From contig NZ_JBMLSD010000377.1 in the NCBI RefSeq assembly GCF_049240685.1, forward strand, positions 1 to 37,621: a stretch of DNA of 37,621 nt. Direction: 5' to 3'. Numbering within the stretch: position 1 is the stretch's first letter; every line of letters begins with the position of its first letter. The notes under the pieces are model-generated. The model made no database searches. It was given only the letters and a program-made list of their open reading frames with translations, and was not told where the DNA came from. The DNA comes from Flectobacillus sp049240685. GTDB lineage: Bacteria; Bacteroidota; Bacteroidia; Cytophagales; Spirosomataceae. Made by a program: the position numbers and the translations under genes. Shown here piece by piece: positions 24,422-33,116 of the stretch.

Positions 24422-25363
24422 CTATTTCGAAAACATCTCTAGTACTTTCTTATCCAAAAACTTTTCAAATAAAAATATTCCAAGTGAGGCTACTGCAATA
24501 CCACATAAAACATCTATCAAATAATGATGACTTGTGTATACGGCTGCACCCCATATCCCAAAACAGAAAATCACAAAGAAGATATTGAACCAGCCTAGTT
24601 TTGCCTTTAAGCCATAATATAATGTAATGAGCGGAAATGCAGAATGTAAAGATGGCATTGCTGCAAATACATTTGAATTTCGAACGTACATTCCTTTAAA
24701 TAGATTAACATTCAAAATTTGGTCAAAATATTTTAAGCCAGCAGAACTCCCCTTGGTATTCAAATCGAAATTGAATCCATGCTCGGCCACATACCATGGT
24801 GGCGCCGCAGGATAGGCATAATAAATAATCCAGCCAAGTAGATTAACAAAAACAAAACAATACGCAAAGGAATAGAATAATGGTCTTTTTTTGATATAAA
24901 AATACAAGGATAAAGCGATAGGAATCGGTACCCAGTTAATGTAAAATATCCCTGCCAACACATCAAAAAACGGGACATGAACCTTGGCAAAATATTCATT
25001 TAACGTAAGTAGTTTTCCTTGGTAATTTATCCCAAAAAGTGCCTTATCCAATTCGTAAGGTTGCTGAATATGTACCGTATTGAACTCATAATTTGGGAAA
25101 ACCCTAAACGAATCATAAATAGCCCAATACACGATGTAAACAGCAAAAGACAGGATTATTTCACGCGTAAACTTATTGCCAAAGTAAGTGGTCACAAACA
25201 AGACATATAAAAAGATATGCTCAGGCAATAAACCAATAAATTTGATATACCAAAAAAAGAATAAAGGCGTGAAAATGACTAAGCCTATGATATTCTGAAC
25301 TGAGAAGCGCTCAAATCCTGTTTCCTCGATAGTCAATACGCTACTACGGTTTGATTTTTTCAT
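24422..25363 (-). CDS. PAP2/Aur1-type membrane phosphotransferase, probable inositol phosphorylceramide synthase
   Basis: A 313-residue membrane protein from the ATG at 25363; MF-extended (25369) and longer starts overlap the upstream gene more. There are six or more helices. The PAP2 catalytic motifs are present: MPSLHSAFPL with the catalytic histidine and SHHYLIDVLCG with the second histidine and aspartate, preceded by YPAAPPWY typical of the Aur1/PAP2_3 group. Aur1-type enzymes move the inositol-phosphate head group from phosphatidylinositol to ceramide. In this cluster with inositol-phosphate synthase and a phosphatidylinositol-type transferase, that activity is the best guess; a plain lipid phosphatase is the alternative. 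The start overlaps the DUF4833-like gene by 20 bases. Confidence 0.85.
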   Translation of the reverse strand: MKKSNRSSVLTIEETGFERFSVQNIIGLVIFTPLFFFWYIKFIGLLPEHIFLYVLFVTTYFGNKFTREIILSFAVYIVYWAIYDSFRVFPNYEFNTVHIQQPYELDKALFGINYQGKLLTLNEYFAKVHVPFFDVLAGIFYINWVPIPIALSLYFYIKKRPLFYSFAYCFVFVNLLGWIIYYAYPAAPPWYVAEHGFNFDLNTKGSSAGLKYFDQILNVNLFKGMYVRNSNVFAAMPSLHSAFPLITLYYGLKAKLGWFNIFFVIFCFGIWGAAVYTSHHYLIDVLCGIAVASLGIFLFEKFLDKKVLEMFSK

Positions 25364-25871
25364 AAACATTTTCTCCAGTATAAAAATCCCTTCCAAATAC
25401 TTCTACATACAAAACTTTGGGGCGTAAATTACTTCCTTCAATTTGTACATATACGTGGTCGAGTTTTGCTAGTTGGTTATTAATTAATAGTGATGCGTAG
25501 GGTTTTCTATTTTTGTCAAACCCTAGGCGAAGTTTTCTTTTTTTATAAGAAACAACCCATGCTTGGAGGGCATCGGTTTGCCCGTCTATTTTTTCGGTAT
25601 CCACTCCATAAGCCAAAACTCTTTGTATCCAAGATAGCTCTTTACGTCTACCATCCTCTTGATACCTTAACCAATACACATCAATCGGGCTGTCTTCGTC
25701 GAAAGCCCCCTTAGCATTTAGTCTAGCATCGTAAACGATAGTATTTACATTTGAACTACGTTGTATATAAAACAATCTGACTTTAGAATCAGGTACTTTG
25801 GGATAATTGGTGGGTGAAAAACCAAAGCTAAGTAAGCTCAGTAAAAGGATTAACAAACTAGTTTTTTTCAT
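25344..25871 (-). CDS. DUF4833-like secreted protein
   Basis: A 175-residue protein with a signal peptide (MKKTSLLILLLSLLSFGFS). The body is a compact beta-rich domain with VRLFYIQRSSNVNTIVYDA, DVYWLRYQEDGRRKELS and VYVQIEGSNLRPKVLYVEVF. I recognise it as DUF4833, a family often linked to inositol-lipid loci in Bacteroidetes, but with moderate certainty. It has no catalytic motif. It overlaps the transferase gene upstream by 14 bases and the PAP2 gene downstream by 20, so all three must be translated from one message. A periplasmic role in handling or presenting the lipid product is plausible, not shown. Confidence 0.7.
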   Translation of the reverse strand: MKKTSLLILLLSLLSFGFSPTNYPKVPDSKVRLFYIQRSSNVNTIVYDARLNAKGAFDEDSPIDVYWLRYQEDGRRKELSWIQRVLAYGVDTEKIDGQTDALQAWVVSYKKRKLRLGFDKNRKPYASLLINNQLAKLDHVYVQIEGSNLRPKVLYVEVFGRDFYTGENVYEKIKP

Positions 25872-26565
25872 TTTTATTCAACTCTTTTTGCGTATGTTCA
25901 ATACGTTGGATGGCTGTGAAGTTAGATAAAATCGCAACTATCGTAAGTGGAATAGTAAATACGGAGATAGATTCGAACCAAGAGATTCGTTCGGTCGGTC
26001 CTTCTATCCTAAAATCAGGTCCAAAAACGGGCGATAAGATTCCGCATAATAAGGCAGAGCCACCAATTATCACCACACGCTCAGGCCTTTGCATCCAACC
26101 AATATCGCATTTAATATTCAATCCCTCGGCTCTTGCACGCGTGTAGCTTACCATAGAAGAACCTATCAAGGCTAAAAATGCAAAAAATGAACTAAACAGA
26201 TAATGATGTGCAACTAGGTAATAGCAAATACCCAAAAACATAAACATTTCGCTGTAACGGTCCAACACCGAGTCATAGAATGCCCCAAATTTGGAAGAGG
26301 TATTACTTACTCTGGCTAGGCGTCCGTCAATCATATCAAATACACCAGCAAACAAAATCATTGCGCCGCCCCAGCCTACGATACTCAAATCGCCGCGATG
26401 CGAAGCCTCACCTCCATAAACAAATATACCTGCTGCCACGATATTGAGTACCAGACCAGCTGTGGTAATCATGTTAGGGGTTATTTTTAAAGCAATTAAC
26501 AAATTAATGAAGGGATTGATAATTTTGTATATCAATTGTTGCCCTGCTGATTTGAGTGCATACAT
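25858..26565 (-). CDS. CDP-alcohol phosphatidyltransferase, probable phosphatidylinositol-phosphate synthase
   Basis: A 235-residue membrane protein. I chose the ATG at 26565 (MYALKSAGQQ); 40 upstream codons are hydrophobic but lack family similarity. The signature D-x2-DG-x2-AR-x8-G-x3-D-x3-D is complete: DMIDGRLARVSNTSSKFG followed by AFYDSVLD. NPFINLLIALKITPNMITTA precedes it in the usual place. The enzyme joins a CDP-diacylglycerol with an alcohol; with inositol-phosphate synthase in the locus, the acceptor is most likely inositol 1-phosphate, giving phosphatidylinositol phosphate, as described for the Bacteroides thetaiotaomicron locus. It overlaps the next gene by 14 bases. The gap to the DUF5686 gene upstream is 226 bases and contains a repeat. 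Confidence 0.88.
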   Translation of the reverse strand: MYALKSAGQQLIYKIINPFINLLIALKITPNMITTAGLVLNIVAAGIFVYGGEASHRGDLSIVGWGGAMILFAGVFDMIDGRLARVSNTSSKFGAFYDSVLDRYSEMFMFLGICYYLVAHHYLFSSFFAFLALIGSSMVSYTRARAEGLNIKCDIGWMQRPERVVIIGGSALLCGILSPVFGPDFRIEGPTERISWFESISVFTIPLTIVAILSNFTAIQRIEHTQKELNKNEKN

Positions 26566-26713
26566 AGCTTTATGTGATTTATAGATAAAAAGTATGTAAC
26601 CAAACAAAATTAGATTTAGGTTATGTGTTTCAGGCAAGAGGTACAAGGCAAAGCGTATTAAATTGTTTTTTAGCAACAATAGCAATGTTTTTGCCTAATG
26701 CCCATGGCGGAAA

Positions 26714-26749
26714 GCTCAAAACCTAAATTTTATTTTGCGTATGTAATTA
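26714..26749 (+). repeat. 36-bp dispersed repeat, copy 1
   Basis: GCTCAAAACCTAAATTTTAT followed by TTTGCGTATGTAATTA recurs at 36110-36145 with about eight differences. Both lie just upstream of a minus-strand membrane-protein gene. Confidence 0.5.
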
Positions 26750-26791
26750 AGTAGTAAAACGTTATTAGATAGCAACCACTTTTTACTCAGA

Positions 26792-29377
26792 TTAAAAATC
26801 TAATTTGAATCGCCCACGAATTCCGTATTCAGAAACTTGAGGATTGTCTAAATAACTTAATCTTCTAACTAAATCAAATCTAAAAAATTTCAAAATATTA
26901 CCAATACCTACGCTGGCCTCCAAATATGGTCCATTGTTAAGCGAATGTGTCAGTATTTGACCTTGTTCGTTGGTTGGGAATTGATATAAATCTGGATTTA
27001 AGTTAGGGTTATTTTTATCACTTAAACTTCCATACAATGCCTTAATCGTAATAATTTCACGTAGTTTTAGTTTTTTCAACAAAGGTATTTTGTTAAAGAA
27101 AAACCCATTAAAATAGTGATCTACAAATATCCCTGCATATTGATCACTGACAAACTCTAGGAAGTTCATCAAGTTATAAGATTCCAACTGATACGAGTAG
27201 CTTTGGTTGGCTCGGTGAATCATCAATAAAGGATATGGTACCTTGCCATAGATACGACCCGCTTCGGCGGTCACATCGGTATAACCTATTGGTGAAATAA
27301 AGAAGCGTTTATTCGCTCTAAAAGTTAGGTTATGAAAATTATATCCACTATTCAATATATTTGCAATGCCTAATGTATAGCGCAATTGCAAAATTGGATA
27401 TTTATTAATTATCGGAATTCGATAGTTCTTGCCTTGGTAAAATTGCTCATTTGGTGCAAAGCGCAGGTTAAATGATAACTCTGTAGAAGTCACACTTTTA
27501 TCGGTAATGACAATACCGTCGACCTTACTGACTCTCTGAAAGATAAGACTCCCTCCTGCCTCCTGACTCAAATTTTTCAGGCCAATTTCATAACTAATTC
27601 CCGAGCGCGACTCCTTGCGATAGTCAACTCTTAAAACTTTGTTATAAGTCATTTTGTCATTGACTCCTCGCTTGAACGATAACAAAAAGTTGTCTTCTTG
27701 AATAAATTGTAGCTCTTGCCCAGGAATACGAACCTCGTCTTGATAGGATATCCTTAAATAATTATTTGGAAACTCATAAATTGAATTTTTGCCCAAATTA
27801 TAAGTTAATGCACCAAAGCCTTTCCAACGTTCGTCCTTAAAACCGTAAGCCGCATAAGTTTCGAAATACAATCTAGGATTAAGTTTTGCCATGGTTCGCC
27901 CTCCCAATCTCAAACGAAAACCTTCTACGGGGTTGAAACTATAAAAGGTATTTACTGGCCCTACTTCAAAAGTACCAAAATCAGAGTATCCGAATAAAAA
28001 TAGGCTTGCAATCTTCATTGCTCGTTTGAATGCCGGGACCTTCTGAATACTATCAGCCATTTGATAGATATTAGTTTCTACCTTATTAAGCTGTTGGTGG
28101 CGTGCCTGCTCCCAAAAACGGTCGTCACGAGCATAAGCATTTTCGGTAAGCACGTTCTTTTGAATTGGCTTAAAATAGTTATTGTCAATAGGGTTATTTA
28201 ATTTGTAATCCCTGTACGACACGGCTCTTTTTCCGATTACTCCTCTGGAATTTTCGGTTTTTAGTAGATTAAACTCAATCGTAATTTCATCTTTTGACAA
28301 CATCAGGTATTTGTCGGCAGTAAGCTGAAAATCCTGCTCAATCTCCATGGCCATCACAAAATTAAGGTTGATATTTTTGGGTACCCCCATCTTAATTTTA
28401 CGAACCGCATACGACGAATCCATGGCCACGTACATCGTACCAACAAAAGCAAAATCAGCTGGATTACGAGGTGAAAAACCCAAATTGATACATTTAACGC
28501 CTTGATGTTGCAGCGTATCAAGTATCACAAAACGATAAAATGTGGGTGATAACGGCGAAATTGGACTAATAAATTGCTGCGTTAATAAGCTAATATTATT
28601 GTCATAGATATTTACATCCTCGTACATACGGTTGAGATAGGCTCCCATACCGTTATTATCCAAAAACTGTTCGAGCCCTACCTTTTTCTCCCCTTTGATG
28701 TAAGATTTTTCTTCACGTGGATTTTTTCTAAAATATACATCCGATACCGTTTCTTTCAAATACAAAGGCAATGAAACCTTGCCTGTAATTTTTGCGGTAT
28801 CGAGATTATCAAAAATAAACTGAAAATTTTTGAATATTTTCTTATTTCTGTAAGCTTCATCAATATTACTCAAATCCAATTGAAGCTTTTCGTATTTTTC
28901 GTACTGATAATAATCGAGACCTTCCTTCCTATTTTGGTCTTTGTGGTCGATTACCTTTTTAATCAAAGCAACGGCAGGGTTATCTTTGTTGCGATATTTA
29001 TCTTTTTTCCCTTTTACAACCACCTCAGATAAATTTTGAGTGGTAGAGTAAAGTCGAATTGAAATTGTTTGAGTAATGTCCTTTTTAAAGGACTTTGTCT
29101 CAGTTTTGTATCCAACCGACGAAAATTGGACTTTCCCAGTTCCAAATTCCTTGACTGTAATACTGAAATTGCCGTTGATATCCGATTGCACACCTTGATT
29201 TGTCCCCAAAATTGTTACATTCACAAATGGGATAGCCTCGTTGGACTTATTTTCGGTGATTTTACCCTTAATAACTGTTTGTGACTGTGCTACAATAGAA
29301 ATTGTAGACAGCAATAGCACGAATATATATGGGAGAAATTTTATTTCTTGAGGGAGACTATAAAGAGACCTTTTCAT
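26792..29377 (-). CDS. DUF5686 outer-membrane protein with carboxypeptidase-regulatory-like domain
   Basis: An 861-residue protein from the ATG at 29377 (MKRSLYSLPQEI). A signal peptide ends near IVAQSQ. A carboxypeptidase-like regulatory domain follows (about 37-120; GKITENKSNEAIPFVNVTIL), then a DUF5686-type body (VALIKKVIDHKDQNRKEGLD, YYQYEKYEKLQ), and a C-terminal half of beta-strands resembling a barrel, ending in GIRGRFKLDF. DUF5686 proteins are abundant in Bacteroidetes outer membranes, but their function is unknown; there is no plug domain, so it is not a TonB receptor. The start overlaps the GtrA gene by 20 bases, tying it to the inositol-lipid genes. A role in moving or anchoring the lipid at the outer membrane is a hypothesis from context. 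Confidence 0.85.
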   Translation of the reverse strand: MKRSLYSLPQEIKFLPYIFVLLLSTISIVAQSQTVIKGKITENKSNEAIPFVNVTILGTNQGVQSDINGNFSITVKEFGTGKVQFSSVGYKTETKSFKKDITQTISIRLYSTTQNLSEVVVKGKKDKYRNKDNPAVALIKKVIDHKDQNRKEGLDYYQYEKYEKLQLDLSNIDEAYRNKKIFKNFQFIFDNLDTAKITGKVSLPLYLKETVSDVYFRKNPREEKSYIKGEKKVGLEQFLDNNGMGAYLNRMYEDVNIYDNNISLLTQQFISPISPLSPTFYRFVILDTLQHQGVKCINLGFSPRNPADFAFVGTMYVAMDSSYAVRKIKMGVPKNINLNFVMAMEIEQDFQLTADKYLMLSKDEITIEFNLLKTENSRGVIGKRAVSYRDYKLNNPIDNNYFKPIQKNVLTENAYARDDRFWEQARHQQLNKVETNIYQMADSIQKVPAFKRAMKIASLFLFGYSDFGTFEVGPVNTFYSFNPVEGFRLRLGGRTMAKLNPRLYFETYAAYGFKDERWKGFGALTYNLGKNSIYEFPNNYLRISYQDEVRIPGQELQFIQEDNFLLSFKRGVNDKMTYNKVLRVDYRKESRSGISYEIGLKNLSQEAGGSLIFQRVSKVDGIVITDKSVTSTELSFNLRFAPNEQFYQGKNYRIPIINKYPILQLRYTLGIANILNSGYNFHNLTFRANKRFFISPIGYTDVTAEAGRIYGKVPYPLLMIHRANQSYSYQLESYNLMNFLEFVSDQYAGIFVDHYFNGFFFNKIPLLKKLKLREIITIKALYGSLSDKNNPNLNPDLYQFPTNEQGQILTHSLNNGPYLEASVGIGNILKFFRFDLVRRLSYLDNPQVSEYGIRGRFKLDF

Positions 29378-29771
29378 ACGATTTATTCTTAAATACAAAC
29401 CACTGATTTAGACCGTAGCTGTACACCACAAATACTACCACTCCAACTACCACCCGAACACTAAGATAATTCCAAGTTACCCAACTGGTAAGTAGAGCTA
29501 CCCCAGCGACGTTCATAGCCGAGTTTCCTGTAGCGACTAAGGCATACTTGATACCTTGCCATGTCAAAGATTGCGTTTCATTTGCTTTAAATACCCAATT
29601 GCGGCTTACCCAAAAACCAACGATTGCCCCTAGTATATTTCCTACTAAAGTAGCCCATTCGTCGTTGACGTCAAAACCTGAAACAAGTGAATACGAAGCG
29701 GTAAAATCAGCACTTGTTGCGATACCAGACGCTGACATAAATTTGAGAAATATCCTTAGATATTTATACAT
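29358..29771 (-). CDS. GtrA-family membrane protein
   Basis: A 137-residue protein with four membrane helices and GtrA (PF04138) features: FLKFMSASGIATSADFTASY, LVGNILGAIVGFWVSRNWVF and YGLNQWFVFKNK near the C-terminus, where NxxxxF-type repeats are typical. Some GtrA proteins flip lipid-linked sugars across the inner membrane. Here the neighbours suggest that a lipid with an inositol head is the cargo, but this is inference. It overlaps the PgpA-type gene by 8 bases and the DUF5686 gene by 20 bases, so the three are certainly co-transcribed. Confidence 0.88.
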   Translation of the reverse strand: MYKYLRIFLKFMSASGIATSADFTASYSLVSGFDVNDEWATLVGNILGAIVGFWVSRNWVFKANETQSLTWQGIKYALVATGNSAMNVAGVALLTSWVTWNYLSVRVVVGVVVFVVYSYGLNQWFVFKNKSYEKVSL

Positions 29772-30246
29772 AAAAATTGAAGAGAAGAAGTATTATCTGC
29801 AAGGTTACATTAGCCCATACTCCAGCAGCGACGTCATCTAGCATAACCCCCCAGCCTTTGTCGTACTTTTCAAAAGAACGTATATTAAACGGTTTGAAAA
29901 TATCATACAGCCTGAATAACAACAATGCCAATCCTACATTTGTCCAAGTAAAGGGTATTAGACACAAACTTAACCATTGTCCTACAACCTCATCGATAAC
30001 AATTTTGGATGAATCCTCGCCCCAAATATCTTCTGTTATTGCCGACGAAACCCTTCCGAGAAAAAAGAAGGTAATAGTTAGTCCAATCAACGTAGCCTGA
30101 TAGATTTCATTTTGCAAAGGAAAAATAGCATTTAGTGCTATTACACAAAGGCAAGCTGCGATGGCACCGAAAGTACCAGAACCTTTGGGTATATAGCCTA
30201 CTCCTAGCACAGAAGCTACCAAAATATGAAAACGAGAATTGTTCAT
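29764..30246 (-). CDS. pgpA: PgpA-type phosphatase, probable phosphatidylinositol-phosphate phosphatase
   Basis: A 160-residue membrane protein matching phosphatidylglycerophosphatase A: GYIPKGSGTFGAIAAC near the N-terminus, KIVIDEVVGQWLSL in the middle, RLYDIFKPFNIRSFEK and MLDDVAAGVWAN with Asp137-Asp138 near the end. PgpA removes the phosphate from phosphatidylglycerol phosphate. In the inositol locus the same chemistry on phosphatidylinositol phosphate is the likely job, as reported for the Bacteroides locus. It is separated from the inositol-phosphate synthase gene by 118 bases including a terminator, and overlaps the GtrA gene by 8 bases. Confidence 0.88.
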   Translation of the reverse strand: MNNSRFHILVASVLGVGYIPKGSGTFGAIAACLCVIALNAIFPLQNEIYQATLIGLTITFFFLGRVSSAITEDIWGEDSSKIVIDEVVGQWLSLCLIPFTWTNVGLALLLFRLYDIFKPFNIRSFEKYDKGWGVMLDDVAAGVWANVTLQIILLLFNFYV

Positions 30247-30316
30247 TGGAAAGAGTGAAATAAGCTTATGGCTTTCAAAGCAGATGGAGAAATAACTTCA
30301 CCAAAAATATTTGTCT

Positions 30317-30352
30317 AAAATACAGGAGACTAACACTAATCTCCTGTATTTT
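30317..30352 (-). terminator. terminator after the inositol-phosphate synthase gene
   Basis: AAAATACAGGAGA and TCTCCTGTATTTT form a 13-bp perfect stem with a 10-base loop, just beyond the stop at 30365 on the minus strand. Read-through or a separate promoter would be needed to express the PgpA-type gene downstream. Confidence 0.8.
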
Positions 30353-30364
30353 AATTATTTTCAA

Positions 30365-31702
30365 TTACAATTCAACATCTTCTTCTACGTTTTCGTAGTA
30401 GTCCATACCCAAATTTGTAATTAATTCTTCACCCATTAAATAGCGAAGTGTATTTTCTAATTTCTCGAGTTGCTTAAACAAATCATGAATTGGCTCAAGT
30501 CCTGGTAAGGTTTGAGGAGCTTTCCAGTAGAAAGACAACCATTCTTGGATACCTTCCAAGTTTGCACGTTTTGCCAAGTCTAGGAACAAAGCCAAATCCA
30601 ATACGATTGGTGCTGCTAGGATAGAATCGCGACATAGGAAGTTAATTTTGATTTGCATTTGATATCCCATCCATCCAAAAATATCGATGTTGTCCCATCC
30701 TTCTTTGTTATCGCCTAGCGGTGGATAGTATTCGATACGAACTTTATGGTGAATATCTCCCCACAATTCTGGATTCTGCTCTCCATCAAGGATACCTTCC
30801 AACACGTTGCCTTTAGAAACTTCTTTAGTTTTGAAGTTTTCTGGAGCATCTAATACCAAACCATCACGGTTTCCTAAAATATTGGTACTGAACCAACCAC
30901 GAACACCAAGCGCTCTTGCACGTAAGCCAGGAGCAACAATAGTTTTCATCAAGGTTTGACCAGTTTTGAAATCTTTACCAGCAATTGGCGTGTGTGTTAG
31001 CGCAGCCAATTCCTCCAATGCAGGGATATCCAAACACAAGTTTGGCGCACCCATTGCAAAAGGAACTCCAGATTTGATGGCAGCATAGGCATACATCATC
31101 GAAGGTGCAATATCTGGGTTGTTGTTTGCTAAACCTTCTTCAAATTTGGCTAAAGAAGAATGTACCTCTTTTGCCTCGTGGTAGATTTCCGTAGAACCAC
31201 ACCACACCATAACTAAGCGTTCGCAATCATTAGCAATTTTAAAGTTTTCAATATCTGCAATCAACTCCTCAATCAACTCTAATTTGCTTGTTTGTGGTTT
31301 TACGTTTTCACCTTCCAAGTTTTTCACATAACGTTTGTCAAAAACTGCTTTCATTGGTACGATTTTCTCCAAATCCTCACGAATCAACTCCACCATTCCA
31401 CGTTCCAATACTCCTGCTTTGATGGCCGCGTCGTACATGTTGTCACCATATACGTCCCATCCACCAAAAACGATACTATCTAGGGGAGCCAAGGGAGCGA
31501 AATCTTTAATTTTTGGATTACGTTTCTCGGTTCTTTTACCCAAACGAATATTTGCCGTTTGTGTTAATGAACCTGTTGGATGAGCTAATCCTTTTCGAGA
31601 GGCAATAACGCCTGCTACAAACGTTGTAGCAACAGCGCCCATTCCTGGCATTAAAATACCAAGTTTTCCTGTAGCAGCCGAAACCGTAGGGTTAATATTC
31701 AT
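30365..31702 (-). CDS. ino1: myo-inositol-1(3)-phosphate synthase
   Basis: A 445-residue cytoplasmic enzyme that turns glucose 6-phosphate into inositol phosphate with NAD. The N-terminal Rossmann segment is KLGILMPGMGAVATTFVAGV, followed by DSIVFGGWDVYGDNMYDAA and RLVMVWCGSTE. The conserved IAGKDFKTGQTLMKTIVAPG, VRGWFSTNILGNRDG and KVRIEYYPPLGDNKEGWDN sections form the active-site region of the family. The length suits bacterial/archaeal-type inositol-phosphate synthases. It heads the inositol-lipid locus and supplies the head group. A terminator follows it at 30317-30352, so the gene may be expressed independently of the lipid enzymes. The 547 bases upstream contain no convincing TAnnTTTG box. 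Confidence 0.95.
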   Translation of the reverse strand: MNINPTVSAATGKLGILMPGMGAVATTFVAGVIASRKGLAHPTGSLTQTANIRLGKRTEKRNPKIKDFAPLAPLDSIVFGGWDVYGDNMYDAAIKAGVLERGMVELIREDLEKIVPMKAVFDKRYVKNLEGENVKPQTSKLELIEELIADIENFKIANDCERLVMVWCGSTEIYHEAKEVHSSLAKFEEGLANNNPDIAPSMMYAYAAIKSGVPFAMGAPNLCLDIPALEELAALTHTPIAGKDFKTGQTLMKTIVAPGLRARALGVRGWFSTNILGNRDGLVLDAPENFKTKEVSKGNVLEGILDGEQNPELWGDIHHKVRIEYYPPLGDNKEGWDNIDIFGWMGYQMQIKINFLCRDSILAAPIVLDLALFLDLAKRANLEGIQEWLSFYWKAPQTLPGLEPIHDLFKQLEKLENTLRYLMGEELITNLGMDYYENVEEDVEL

Positions 31703-32249
31703 AATCTATCTGTAATATATGGTGAATTGTTCTTATAAATGCAACTTAGTTAGTTCTCGTTAATTACCCGTAAGTATATGACAATCTGGAGGTATGGTTT
31801 ACTTCGGTAAAGTTGTCTGTTATCGACTAACTGATAAATTTTATAGACGAAACAATAAAACTTATCGACCGATTTCGTTTTTTAGTCTAATTTTTATTCA
31901 AAAAAATCGAGCATTCACAAATAGCTCAATATATATTCAGTGGAAAGCTAACGGAGCCAAATAATCAGAAAAACAAAATGAATAAAAAAGAAGCTTGTTT
32001 CAATATTATTTAGTTTGTACGTTACTATATATGTTATATGGAAAAAGAATTGAAGAGGAATCTTTTAGTAAAACACTCAACAAAAAAAAAAGTTTCAACT
32101 ATTGGTAAAATTTTAGAAATATTGGTCTAAAATTTTATAAGTAAATCAACAATTAAATAACAATTCCGCTAATCAATATGTTTAAGTTTTTTTTTGAAAG
32201 AAAATCTTTACCAAGCAAAACTCTCAATACCAACTCATTAAAAAATTTC
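31703..32249. other. intergenic region, 547 bases
   Basis: Very AT-rich sequence between the inositol-phosphate synthase and TetR genes, both minus strand. It includes a TTTTAG-N10-CTAAAA palindrome at 32111-32132. Short plus-strand open frames look spurious. No RNA gene was recognised. Confidence 0.45.
32111..32132. promoter_or_regulatory. candidate operator palindrome
   Basis: TTTTAG, ten bases, CTAAAA. The right half lies in ATTGGTCTAAAATT, and GGTCTAAAATT recurs upstream of the TetR gene at about 32893. Shared sequence at the two ends of the TetR gene hints at a binding site of that protein. This is inference. Confidence 0.3.
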
Positions 32250-32867
32250 TTACACCGATGCAGGCTTTGCTGCAATTCCATTAATAAAAGTATCGATAAG
32301 AAAATCGATATGATGCAAATAGTCCTCCTCTATCTCAAACTCCTGCATTTTAGAAAACTCAAACCCTTTTAAAGAGGCCACCATTACACGGCATAATATA
32401 TCGATGTGCTCTTCTGTATTCGGGCAAAACTCGCCGTTCTCAATGCCAAAAATCAAAAAGCTCTTTACTAGCGCAAGTTCTTCATGAAGATGTTTTCGCT
32501 TGAGATTGAAAATTGTGATAGCATGGTCCATTATTTCCTCTTTGAGAACCTGACTCAGGTTACACATCTTCTGCAATTTTTGCAAACGTGTTTGCCAGTA
32601 GACTTTCAATTTCTGATGTGCAGTATTCTCCTTGGCGGCAGCCTTTTCAATAGTATCAAATAATTCGGTGATTTCATTTTCAATCACTGCCTCAAAGATT
32701 TCTATCTTACTAGGAAAATAATAATATAGCGTACTTTTCCCTTTTCCCACAAATTTGGCAATATCCTCCATTGTGGTCTTTTTGAGACCATAACGTTGGA
32801 ATAAAACTTTTGCGGCCTCAATCACCTCCTTGATGATGAGTTCGTCTTTCTGAAGAATGTCATTCAT
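32250..32867 (-). CDS. TetR-family transcriptional regulator
   Basis: A 205-residue protein. The N-terminal helix-turn-helix is clear (about 12-58): IKEVIEAAKVLFQRYGLKKT, TMEDIAKFVGKGKSTLYYYF, PSKIEIFEAVIENE. The C-terminal ligand-binding helices do not resemble a well-known subgroup. TetR proteins are usually repressors released by a small molecule. Its target is uncertain: downstream on the same strand is the inositol-lipid locus, 547 bases away, and upstream, 600 bases away, are ABC-transporter genes. Candidate sites with GGTCTAAAATT occur on both sides of the gene, so autoregulation is plausible. Confidence 0.9.
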   Translation of the reverse strand: MNDILQKDELIIKEVIEAAKVLFQRYGLKKTTMEDIAKFVGKGKSTLYYYFPSKIEIFEAVIENEITELFDTIEKAAAKENTAHQKLKVYWQTRLQKLQKMCNLSQVLKEEIMDHAITIFNLKRKHLHEELALVKSFLIFGIENGEFCPNTEEHIDILCRVMVASLKGFEFSKMQEFEIEEDYLHHIDFLIDTFINGIAAKPASV

Positions 32868-33006
32868 ACGATTCGACCAAAAATGTATTTCGGTCTAAAA
32901 TTAGGTTTAAAAATTTCAAATGGCAACTATTTTAACTTATTTTTAGAAAAAATTAAGGTTATGTGCTTTTCAAGCAAGTAAGACAGTGGGCTGAATTAGA
33001 TTGAAT

Positions 33007-33033
33007 CGCTCAGCCGAAGGCCTTTGGCGAGCG
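33007..33033. repeat. GC-rich hairpin
   Basis: CGCTCAGCCGAAGG and CCTTTGGCGAGCG pair almost completely, without a loop and without a T-run. The motif GCTCAGCCG also occurs at 22931. It stands out from AT-rich flanks and may be a REP-like element. Confidence 0.55.
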
Positions 33034-33076
33034 CAAATAGGTACAGAAAAAACAACTTAACACTCTTTGCCTCATT

Positions 33077-33116
33077 ATTGGACAAAATTGAAGTTTCTAG
33101 TTGAAGACTAAGCCTT
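33077..33116 (+). repeat. 40-bp dispersed repeat, copy 2
   Basis: ATTGGACAAAATTGAAGTTT and onwards matches 62-101 with about five differences, in the same orientation. A TTTTTTTAAACAGTTTAAAAC tract that also resembles the first copy's right flank follows at 33233-33275. Confidence 0.5.

Noticed and set aside
24422..25363. Simple undecaprenyl-pyrophosphate phosphatase
   Set aside because: The YPAAPPWY segment and the inositol-lipid neighbours fit an Aur1-type transferase better, although a plain PAP2 phosphatase cannot be fully excluded.
32178..32372. Plus-strand open frame antisense to the TetR gene
   Set aside because: Shadow of the TetR reading frame and AT-rich intergenic sequence.
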